This document shows, one piece after another, positions 1-5,139 of a stretch of 6,861 nucleotides of DNA (the first letter of the stretch is position 1; every line of letters begins with the position of its first letter). The translations under genes were made by a program, and so were the position numbers. This stretch comes from DAHUXT01 sp036378295. Its GTDB lineage: Bacteria; Chloroflexota; Ktedonobacteria; Ktedonobacterales; JADMIN01. The notes beneath the pieces are model-generated. The model ran no database searches. It was not told where the DNA came from and saw nothing but the letters and a program-made list of their open reading frames with translations. The stretch spans positions 1-6,861 of the forward strand of contig DASUWS010000132.1 of NCBI GenBank assembly GCA_036378295.1, read 5' to 3'.

Positions 1-8
1 GAGCGAAC

Positions 9-13
9 GGAGG
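9..13 (+). promoter_or_regulatory. Ribosome binding site of the GntR gene
   Basis: GGAGG lies five bases before the TTG at 19-21. The GTG at 13-15 overlaps this site and so could not be served by it. The site therefore favours TTG as the start and a protein beginning M-I-A-F-H-L-D, which matches the usual start of YtrA-type GntR proteins. Confidence 0.6.
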
Positions 14-18
14 TGCGC

Positions 19-426
19 TTGATCGCGTTTCATCTGGACACGCACAGCGGCGTACCCGCGTACTTGCAGCTCGTACAGCAGGTGAAAGAGGCCCTGCGGC
101 TGGGCATGCTTGACGTGGGCGACCAACTTCCCACGGTACGCGAGGTCGTCGAGCAGGTGATCATCAACCCCAATACCGTACTCAAGGCATACCGGGAACT
201 GGAGCATGAAGGGCTGGTCGCCAGCCGCCCCGGACAAGGCACATTCATTATCCGCACGCTCGCGGCAACCTCGCCAGCTAGCCTCGCCGCGCTGCGTCGC
301 AGCCTGACACGGTGGCTCCAGGAGGCTCATGAGGCGGGGTTAGACAATGAGAGCATCCTGGCTCTCTTTACCTCCACCTTTCGCACCGCCATCCAGAACC
401 CAGTGGAAAGCGAGGGCACGGCATGA
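19..426 (+). CDS. GntR-family transcriptional regulator, YtrA subfamily
   Basis: This 135-aa protein (from the TTG start) is a short GntR repressor. Residues 10-80 form the winged helix-turn-helix: SGVPAYLQL near the start, LPTVRE at 37-42, the recognition helix NPNTVLKAYRELE at 50-62, and the wing GQGTF at 72-76. Only a short helical tail of about 50 residues follows. That is the YtrA-type architecture, without the large FadR or UTRA ligand domain, and it fits the family's usual length of 120-135 aa. The stop overlaps the ATPase start by ATGA (423-426), so the two genes are translationally coupled. By analogy with ytrA of Bacillus, it probably represses its own operon and is relieved by envelope or antibiotic stress; that role is inferred. 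No operator is visible because the upstream region lies outside the window. The reading frame stays open to base 1, so a more distal start cannot be fully excluded. Confidence 0.9.
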   Translation: MIAFHLDTHSGVPAYLQLVQQVKEALRLGMLDVGDQLPTVREVVEQVIINPNTVLKAYRELEHEGLVASRPGQGTFIIRTLAATSPASLAALRRSLTRWLQEAHEAGLDNESILALFTSTFRTAIQNPVESEGTA

Positions 427-1388
427 GCACGGCAGATATAGCCCTCGAAACGGTTTCCCTCGGTAAGTGTTTTCGGCGCACCTGGGCACTGCGCGATTGC
501 ACGTTCTCCCTGCCTGCCAGGAAGATAACGGCGCTGGTCGGGCCAAACGGCGCGGGCAAAACCACACTGCTCCAGCTTGCCGCCGGACTGCTGCAACCCA
601 CCGCCGGCGAGGTGCGCGTCTTCGGGCGCTCGCCACTCACTCATCCGATTGAAACGCTCCCGCGCCTGGGGTTTGTCGCGCAGGATCACCCGCTCTATCG
701 CGGCTTCACCGTTGCCGACCTGCTCACGATGGGGCGCAAGATGAATCCGCGCTGGGATCAGCAGGCGGCGATAGCGCGGCTGGAGAAGCTGCACATTCCG
801 CTCGACACTCGCGCGGGCAAGCTCTCCGGCGGGCAACAGGCACAGGTGGCGCTGGCATTAGCGCTCAGCAAGCGTCCTGATCTGCTACTGCTCGACGAGC
901 CACTCGCTAGCCTCGATCCGCTCGCCCGGCGTGACTTCCTGCGCGTCTTGCTCGACGCCACCATGGAGCAAGGGCTGAGCGTCATGCTCTCCTCACACAT
1001 CATTAGCGACCTGGAGCGCGTCTGTGAGTATCTGATAATCCTCTCGGCCTCACGGGTGCAACTGGCGGGCGACATCGACGAGATTCTGCGCACGCACAAG
1101 CGCCTGATTGCCCCGCGCACCGACCCTGAGGCGGTCGCCAGCCTGCACAACGTCATCGAAGTGAGCCACACCGAGCGACAGACGACGCTGCTGGTGCGCC
1201 TCAATGGCCACATGTTCGATCCATCCTGGGTCATACAGGATGTCTCGCTGGAAGATATCGTCCTGGCCTATCTCGGCCAGTCACGGGCATCGCAGCAATC
1301 GGCGGAAAAAGTCAGACGAACAGACGCCCGGAACGATGCACCCGTAGCGTTGAGCGGCGTCACTGAGGAGGAGGAAGCAGCACGATGA
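423..1388 (+). CDS. ABC transporter ATP-binding protein
   Basis: This 321-aa protein is the nucleotide-binding subunit of an ABC-2-type exporter, acting at the inner face of the membrane. All motifs are intact: Walker A GPNGAGKT at 40-47, Q-loop Q87, signature LSGGQ at 134-138, Walker B LLLLDEP at 154-160, D-loop SLD at 163-165 and H-loop H192. It should therefore hydrolyse ATP. Residues 220-285 resemble the C-terminal extension common in drug and antibiotic exporter ATPases (YtrB/CcmA/DrrA-like). The last ~35 residues are polar and poorly structured and end in an acidic run, E315-E318. It overlaps the GntR gene upstream and the permease downstream by ATGA, which indicates a single transcript and a dedicated permease partner. 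The substrate cannot be read from the sequence. Confidence 0.95.
   Translation: MSTADIALETVSLGKCFRRTWALRDCTFSLPARKITALVGPNGAGKTTLLQLAAGLLQPTAGEVRVFGRSPLTHPIETLPRLGFVAQDHPLYRGFTVADLLTMGRKMNPRWDQQAAIARLEKLHIPLDTRAGKLSGGQQAQVALALALSKRPDLLLLDEPLASLDPLARRDFLRVLLDATMEQGLSVMLSSHIISDLERVCEYLIILSASRVQLAGDIDEILRTHKRLIAPRTDPEAVASLHNVIEVSHTERQTTLLVRLNGHMFDPSWVIQDVSLEDIVLAYLGQSRASQQSAEKVRRTDARNDAPVALSGVTEEEEAAR
1365..1376 (+). promoter_or_regulatory. Purine-rich ribosome binding site inside the ATPase gene
   Basis: GAGGAGGAGGAA ends eight bases before the permease ATG at 1385. It is also codons 315-318 of the ATPase, all glutamate, so one stretch serves as an acidic tail and as a strong Shine-Dalgarno site. 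It supports the ATG at 1385 as the permease start. Confidence 0.7.
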
Positions 1389-2389
1389 TCTGGATGACCT
1401 GGCGACAGCACCGCCGTGAAGCGCTCATCTTCGCCCTGATATTCGCGGCAATCGCCATCTATATCGTCGTGTTGGGCCATGCCATGTACGACGACTACTA
1501 TCACATGACAGGCGGCGTGAACGTGGCCCAGTGTCGGCAACAACCAGCGGAGCTAGAAAGCAACCTCTGCCAGGGCCTTATCGGCACATTCAATGATAAG
1601 TACGGGAACTACAGCGCCACTACGCAGCAAGTGGTGCTGGCAATTATCATATTGCCGGCGTTGGTGGGAATGTTTGTCGGGGCGCCGATGGTATCACGCG
1701 AGTTGGAAAGCGGCACCTTCCGCCTGGCCTGGACACAGAGTGTGACGCGGCGGCGCTGGCTGCTCACGAAGATTGGGATGCTAGCGGGTGCTCTCCTGCT
1801 GGTCGTCGCAGCCTTCATCCCGCTCATCTTCTGGTGGGAGAAGCCATTCGCTCTCGGAGATAGTGGCCTTGGGAGCCTGATCTATCCCATCGAAGGCATC
1901 TTGCCGCTGGCATACATGCTCTTCGGGCTGGCGCTCGGATTCGCGGTGGGCGCGCTGCTTCGCCGAACCGTCGCCGCAGTCGGCGTGACCCTGGCGGCCT
2001 ACGTGGCGACCGCCCTGGCGATATACATCTGGGCGCGGCCAAACTTGCTGCCACCGATCTCGACCACTTGGGACTCGTATCTGACAGATAGATCAGCAGA
2101 AGTCAGCCTGAACGCCTGGACGCTGTACAACGGCTATATTGACAGGGCTGGGCACCATATCAGCTACGGCGAGGCATTCCAGACCTGCGCCCCTGATGGC
2201 CGCGTCATTGACGGCCCTGGCACGGCCTACGCCGCCTGCATCCACGCCCACGGCTGGCTCACCACGATCATCTGGCAGCCAGCGGATCGCTTCTGGGCAT
2301 TCCAGGGGATCGAGAGCGCTCTTCTCGCCGCGCTGGCGTTGGCGCTTGTCGCGCTGACCCTCTGGCTCGTGCGGCGACGTATCGTGTAG
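1385..2389 (+). CDS. ABC-2-type transporter permease
   Basis: This 334-aa integral membrane protein is the likely channel partner of the ATPase it overlaps. I count about six hydrophobic helices at residues 13-31, 82-100, 128-150, 168-190, 195-216 and 308-327. The cytoplasmic start MIWMTWRQHRREA and the motif RELESGTFRLAWTQSVTRRRW (split by position: 105-125) are typical of a permease group found with YtrA/ABC operons in Actinobacteria and Chloroflexota. Two long loops, roughly 32-81 and 217-307, are predicted to face outward and carry C50, C62, C268 and C285, which could form disulfides. ABC-2 permeases normally dimerise, so one gene can supply the full transporter. It is the last gene of the operon: its stop is 21 bp from the stop of a convergent gene. 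Export of an antibiotic, lipid or peptide is plausible but unproven. Confidence 0.88.
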   Translation: MIWMTWRQHRREALIFALIFAAIAIYIVVLGHAMYDDYYHMTGGVNVAQCRQQPAELESNLCQGLIGTFNDKYGNYSATTQQVVLAIIILPALVGMFVGAPMVSRELESGTFRLAWTQSVTRRRWLLTKIGMLAGALLLVVAAFIPLIFWWEKPFALGDSGLGSLIYPIEGILPLAYMLFGLALGFAVGALLRRTVAAVGVTLAAYVATALAIYIWARPNLLPPISTTWDSYLTDRSAEVSLNAWTLYNGYIDRAGHHISYGEAFQTCAPDGRVIDGPGTAYAACIHAHGWLTTIIWQPADRFWAFQGIESALLAALALALVALTLWLVRRRIV

Positions 2390-2405
2390 CATGTATAGCA
2401 TGTAT
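2388..2405. repeat. Tandem 9-bp repeat in the convergent gap
   Basis: AGCATGTAT occurs twice in direct succession (2388-2396 and 2397-2405), starting in the permease stop codon and filling most of the gap to the convergent gene. No terminator hairpin is seen in the gap. It may be a simple slippage duplication. Confidence 0.6.
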
Positions 2406-2410
2406 CTCGC

Positions 2411-2632
2411 CTACCGCTGGCGCTCCCGCCCGCGCAGCTCGCGGCCCAGCGTCAGCGCCAGTCCACCCACGATGCAGCCGAGGAAGATCGCAGCCACCAG
2501 CGCGTTGGGCGCGGATACCACATGCACCAGAAGCAGACCCATGACAAAGGCGATCACCGTCATAGACAGCAGAATCGCGTCACCCGCGAAGAAGTTGTAG
2601 GTCGCCTTGAGCGCGCGCACGACGGCATTCAT
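2411..2632 (-). CDS. Small two-helix membrane protein, partner of the upstream transporter-like gene
   Basis: This 73-aa protein has two hydrophobic helices, about residues 18-37 and 43-62, and a strongly basic tail (RELRGRERQR). That suggests a hairpin with both ends in the cytoplasm. Its ATG overlaps the stop of the seven-helix membrane protein by ATGA (2629-2632), and GAGGTG sits five bases before the ATG (2638-2643), so it is real and translationally coupled. The N-terminal stretch YNFFAGDAILL may be a conserved feature; I cannot assign it to a named family. A role as a small accessory subunit or stabiliser of the larger protein follows from the coupling only. A longer ORF on the opposite strand is hydrophilic and looks like an antisense shadow. 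Confidence 0.75.
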   Translation of the reverse strand: MNAVVRALKATYNFFAGDAILLSMTVIAFVMGLLLVHVVSAPNALVAAIFLGCIVGGLALTLGRELRGRERQR

Positions 2633-3420
2633 GAGACCACCTCATCGGCGGATGGATCCGCCGCGATCATCCCTGCTCCCGCCAGCTTCGACGTCCCATA
2701 TGGGCGCAGCCAGAGCACCAGCAGCCCTGAGACGGCAAGATAGAAGGCCACCAGGACGAGCAGGAAGACATCGTCATGCCACCAGCTGATGCCCAGGCCC
2801 TCGCCACCCCAGAAGGTGCCGAAACTGGCGAGCATGATGCCGACAACGAACTTGAGCGCATTCTCGGGCACGCGCTGCAGCGGAGCGCGCACCAGCGCAC
2901 CCACCAGCACCACCAGCACACACGCGGCCAGAGCGCCCCAGATAGCCGAGCCGATGCTGTTGGCCGCAGAGCCGAACGTGATCACGATGAAGGCGACTTC
3001 CAGCCCCTCCAGCAGCACACTCTTGAACGCGGTGGCGATACCGAAAGGTTCAATGCGGCGCTGGTGGTGCTCGCCGCGCGCGCGCATCTCGGCCATGTGC
3101 TCCTCGTAGATGGCCTCTTCGTCATGCATCGCCTTGAGGCCACCATAGCGCAGAATCGCCTTCTTCAGCCACTTCAGACCAAACAGCAGCAGCAGGATGC
3201 CAACGGCAAACCGCAACGCTTCGTACGGAACGGCGCGCACCAGCGTCGTTCCAAAGACCCCGACAAGCGCCGCCAGAGCGAGAATCGCCGCGCCTGTACC
3301 CGCCAGCGCGCTGCGCCAGTTGATGGTGACGCCCACCACCAGCACAATCGTAAACGCCTCGACGAACTCCACCGCCGATGCTAGAAATGCCGCCGTCACG
3401 ACGGCCCATTGTGCATCCAT
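2629..3420 (-). CDS. Seven-helix membrane protein with duplicated ExxE motif, possible cation transporter (COG4280-like)
   Basis: This 263-aa protein has hydrophobic helices at about 8-30, 38-60, 69-87, 127-150, 155-178, 188-205 and 217-237. The sequence duplicates itself. VEFVEAFTIVLVVG (17-30) matches LLEGLEVAFIVITFG (136-150), and VPYEALRFAVGILLLLFG (64-81) matches VPENALKFVVGIMLASFG (184-201). Each half therefore has three helices, with acidic pairs E18/E21 and E138/E141. The EGLE element recalls the REGLE motif of FTR1 iron permeases, and two-repeat cation carriers of the LysE/UPF0016 group have a similar plan. The cytoplasmic loop 96-123 is rich in His, Glu and Arg (H99, H108, H118, H119) and could sense or bind metal. 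I assign it to the uncharacterised COG4280-type family from memory of the pattern; substrate and direction are unknown. The start is supported by AGAGGAG at 3425-3431, four bases from the ATG. It is first in a two-gene operon and divergent from the ArsR-type gene. Confidence 0.85.
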   Translation of the reverse strand: MDAQWAVVTAAFLASAVEFVEAFTIVLVVGVTINWRSALAGTGAAILALAALVGVFGTTLVRAVPYEALRFAVGILLLLFGLKWLKKAILRYGGLKAMHDEEAIYEEHMAEMRARGEHHQRRIEPFGIATAFKSVLLEGLEVAFIVITFGSAANSIGSAIWGALAACVLVVLVGALVRAPLQRVPENALKFVVGIMLASFGTFWGGEGLGISWWHDDVFLLVLVAFYLAVSGLLVLWLRPYGTSKLAGAGMIAADPSADEVVS

Positions 3421-3458
3421 AGTGCTCCTCTGCCGCGATGTAATACGCTGTCCTCACA

Positions 3459-3467
3459 ATTGTATCA
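3459..3467 (-). promoter_or_regulatory. Likely extended -10 promoter of the membrane gene pair
   Basis: On the minus strand this reads TGATACAAT, an extended -10 (TGn plus TACAAT, one mismatch from TATAAT), about 39 bases before the ATG at 3420. The matching -35 position (TCGGCT, 17 bp further) is weak, as is common for extended -10 promoters. The element contains most of the ATGATAC half-site (3462-3468) that recurs across the intergenic region, so a bound regulator would block RNA polymerase. Confidence 0.45.
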
Positions 3468-3476
3468 TCCGCATTT

Positions 3477-3505
3477 TCGACAGCCGATTCGCGATATGGT
3501 ACAGT
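3477..3505 (+). promoter_or_regulatory. Candidate sigma70-type promoter of the ArsR-type gene
   Basis: TCGACA (3477-3482) and TACAGT (3500-3505) match -35 and -10 elements in five and four of six positions, with an ideal 17-bp spacer. Transcription would begin near 3512, within the palindrome at 3511-3538, leaving a leader of about 185 bases. An alternative is TTGACA (3528-3533) with TATCAT (3554-3559); both hexamers are good but the 20-bp spacing is too wide for ordinary sigma70. In either case the palindromes are placed for repression. Confidence 0.4.
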
Positions 3506-3510
3506 GATGC

Positions 3511-3538
3511 TGTGATGTGCTGTATGATTGACATCACA
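3511..3538. promoter_or_regulatory. Palindromic operator candidate, TGTGATGT-N12-ACATCACA
   Basis: Two perfect 8-base inverted arms (3511-3518 and 3531-3538) are separated by 12 bases, so the arm centres lie 20 bp apart, two helical turns. The site lies in the divergent control region at or just after the likely rightward start point. It could bind a dimeric winged-helix regulator, most simply the ArsR-type protein encoded next to it. It is less likely to be a terminator: there is no T run and it is AT-balanced. Confidence 0.5.
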
Positions 3539-3543
3539 CCTTG

Positions 3544-3559
3544 ATGATACCAGTATCAT
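3544..3559. promoter_or_regulatory. Palindromic operator candidate, ATGATAC-CA-GTATCAT
   Basis: Perfect 7-base arms with a 2-base centre lie five bases after the previous palindrome. The same half-site recurs at 3462-3468 over the -10 of the leftward genes. Three copies of one 7-mer in a 277-bp region (about 0.03 expected per motif on both strands) point to a shared regulator. ArsR-family operators are commonly imperfect 12-2-12-type palindromes, so the size is compatible; the binding protein is inferred. Confidence 0.55.
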
Positions 3560-3684
3560 AGCCAGCCGCGCATTCGTCAGGCGTCCACATGGACGATGCA
3601 CGTATGAGCGGGATCAACGAGACCGTCGAGAGCAACGGCGGGATGTGGCGAGAGGGCACGGCATACCGCCGCAGTCCCCCAGTC

Positions 3685-3690
3685 AGGAGA
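3685..3690 (+). promoter_or_regulatory. Ribosome binding site that fixes a GTG start
   Basis: AGGAGA lies seven bases before the GTG at 3698-3700. The ATG immediately after it (3691) is in another frame, hits a stop at 3712 and has no spacing to this site. GTG is therefore the likely start of the ArsR-type gene. Confidence 0.7.
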
Positions 3691-3697
3691 ATGCCGG

Positions 3698-4840
3698 GTG
3701 GATTCACGCACTGACCCACGCATCACCGCACCACGCGTCGTTGATCTGCGCCGGGGACGCACCCTCGATATTGAGATACTGGCGTGCGTCACCTATGACT
3801 TCCTCATCAGTTTGCATGTCGCGCTCGCCTCAGCCGAACACGACTACGCGGATTATGATGTCGGCCGCGAGTGGATCGAGACGGCACGCAAGCGTTGTCA
3901 GGATGCGAATCCTGAGGCGCTGACCATTCTTGGGCGCTATCTTGGCGACGGGCGACCCGGCTCGCTGCATGCTACGCTCATCTCACTCGTCTGGCGCTGT
4001 CCGCCGCCACGCGAGCCGCTGGGTTTCCTGACATGGCTGGAAGCGCTCCCTCTGCCGAAACTGGCTGAAGTACTGCTGGACCAGGAAGGGCTGGGAGCAG
4101 ACTGGTCGGAGCTCCTCGCCGCCACGCTTGAAGAGCACGCATCACCCATGGGCGTTGGTGCAGCCTACAAGCGCTTGCTGGCCCGCTACCCTGAAGAGAT
4201 GCGCCCGACCGTCGCCGCCGTGCTCGGCGATTTGGAGGGGACGCGCGCGGAGCTTCTGACGGCGCTACGCGTCTGGTATGAAGCGGTCTTTGCCACTGAG
4301 CAGGAGCGCATTCTGCCGCTGCTGCGCCAGGAAGCCGAAGTGATGGAGCGGCGGCGCTCCGAGATGCCGCTTGAAGCCTTCATCGAACAGGCGATGCGAG
4401 GCATACAGTGGCAAAGCACCAGCGGACTGCGCCGCATCGTCTTCGCCCCCAGCTACTTCTGTCGCCCAGCCGTGTTCTACCACGTCTGGCATGGCACGAT
4501 GACCTTCTGCGCCCCGCTGGCCTACACCTCACCCGATGCCCACCGCAGCGATCCTCGCGCACCCGACGAAGAGACACTCCGCTTCTTCCTTGCCCTGGGC
4601 GACCCCTCACGCTTGCGTATCCTACGCCTGCTGGCCGAGCGCCAGATGTATCTGACCGAGCTAGCCGACCGGATGGAGCTTACCAAAGCAACGACGAAGC
4701 ACCACATGGTGAAACTGCGCGACGCCGGGCTAGTGACGCTCTATGACCGCGACCGTATGACCTTTTACGCGCTGCGGCCAGATGTCGTTCGCCACGCACG
4801 GCAACTGCTGAGCAATTATCTCGAACTGCCCAGTGACTAG
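3698..4840 (+). CDS. ArsR-family winged-helix regulator with long N-terminal domain (DUF5937-like)
   Basis: This 380-aa cytoplasmic protein ends in an ArsR-type winged helix at about 291-375: ETLRFFLALGDPSRLRILRL, then YLTELADRM, the recognition helix around LTKATTKHHMVKLRDAGLV (328-346), and the wing LYDRDRMTFYAL. Classical ArsR proteins are about 100 aa. Here ~280 residues precede the domain, mostly helical, ending in a segment with FAPSYFCRP (249-257), which resembles the DUF5937 domain of long ArsR proteins in Actinobacteria and Chloroflexota. The CxC arsenic site of ArsR is missing at the equivalent helix (M317-Y318-L319), so metal binding there is not supported; any ligand would act through the N-terminal part. 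It is transcribed divergently from the membrane pair, with repeated palindromes between them, so it probably controls both directions. The GTG start is set by AGGAGA at 3685-3690. Confidence 0.85.
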   Translation: MDSRTDPRITAPRVVDLRRGRTLDIEILACVTYDFLISLHVALASAEHDYADYDVGREWIETARKRCQDANPEALTILGRYLGDGRPGSLHATLISLVWRCPPPREPLGFLTWLEALPLPKLAEVLLDQEGLGADWSELLAATLEEHASPMGVGAAYKRLLARYPEEMRPTVAAVLGDLEGTRAELLTALRVWYEAVFATEQERILPLLRQEAEVMERRRSEMPLEAFIEQAMRGIQWQSTSGLRRIVFAPSYFCRPAVFYHVWHGTMTFCAPLAYTSPDAHRSDPRAPDEETLRFFLALGDPSRLRILRLLAERQMYLTELADRMELTKATTKHHMVKLRDAGLVTLYDRDRMTFYALRPDVVRHARQLLSNYLELPSD

Positions 4841-4856
4841 CCAGGAGCATCCCTCC

Positions 4857-4949
4857 ATGGCCTTTCAATGTCCGCTTGCCAGTAGCATATTTCTCCCACT
4901 GGCTGCCTTGCCATGCATAGGGCGTTGTGCCGCTTGCTGCCTGTGTTGA
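4857..4949 (+). CDS. Possible 30-aa cysteine-rich small protein
   Basis: AGGAG (4843-4847) stands nine bases before an ATG that opens a 30-codon frame ending in TGA, starting 17 bases after the regulator's stop. The product starts MAFQCPLASS, has a short hydrophobic middle (SIFLPLAALP) and ends with C20, C24, C27, C28 and C30; C5 makes six cysteines in 30 residues. Such a tail could bind metal or be chance. The spacing makes it a possible third member of the regulator transcript. I recognise no family, and base-level evidence is only the ribosome site and the frame, so this is a tentative call. Confidence 0.25.
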   Translation: MAFQCPLASSIFLPLAALPCIGRCAACCLC

Positions 4950-5126
4950 GCGCCATTTCTGGGGCATTTTCCGATGTAACAATGGAAGTATGCTCTGATG
5001 TGCATCATCCATGCGGCCAGCGGCATGAGTCATGCGACGCCTATCGCCCGGAGACGCCATTCCCGGTGTCAGGCGGTGAGCCGTGCGCGCTAGAGGGTGG
5101 ACTTGCGCCGTTCTGTACAGTGGCTT

Positions 5127-5130
5127 GAGG
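5127..5130 (+). promoter_or_regulatory. Ribosome binding site favouring the ATG at 5140
   Basis: GAGG (in TTGAGG) lies nine bases before ATG 5140-5142. An in-frame GTG at 5083 would add 19 residues, but it has no purine-rich site before it and the added residues are unlike the rest of the acidic N-terminus. Confidence 0.55.
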
Positions 5131-5139
5131 TATACGCTT

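Larger units (their letters stand above)
4841..5139. other. 299-bp spacer between regulator and propeptide-like gene
   Basis: This stretch holds the possible cysteine-rich small ORF (4857-4949), an inverted repeat GCCAGT/ACTGGC with a 14-base loop (4878-4883 and 4898-4903) lacking a T run, and an 8-bp palindrome CTGTACAG (5113-5120) seven bases before the next ribosome binding site. I find no convincing -35/-10 pair, no tRNA fold and no rho-independent terminator. The long ORFs that cross it on either strand look like chance frames. Confidence 0.5.

Noticed and set aside
327..836. Minus-strand ORF of 169 codons opposite the GntR and ATPase genes
   Set aside because: Antisense to a fully motif-supported ATPase; no recognisable domain.
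2776..3384. Plus-strand ORF of 202 codons opposite the seven-helix gene
   Set aside because: Its His/Gln/Arg-rich product is what the antisense of hydrophobic codons gives; the minus-strand frame has membrane helices, an internal duplication and a ribosome site.
3528..3923. Plus-strand ORF of 131 codons crossing the divergent region and regulator start
   Set aside because: It begins inside the operator palindromes with no ribosome site and overlaps the regulator in a different frame.
4878..4903. Inverted repeat GCCAGT/ACTGGC as a terminator of the regulator gene
   Set aside because: The stem is only six pairs, the loop is 14 bases and no T run follows.
4913..5128. Plus-strand ORF of 71 codons in the spacer
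   Set aside because: No ribosome site before the ATG, no family resemblance and odd composition.
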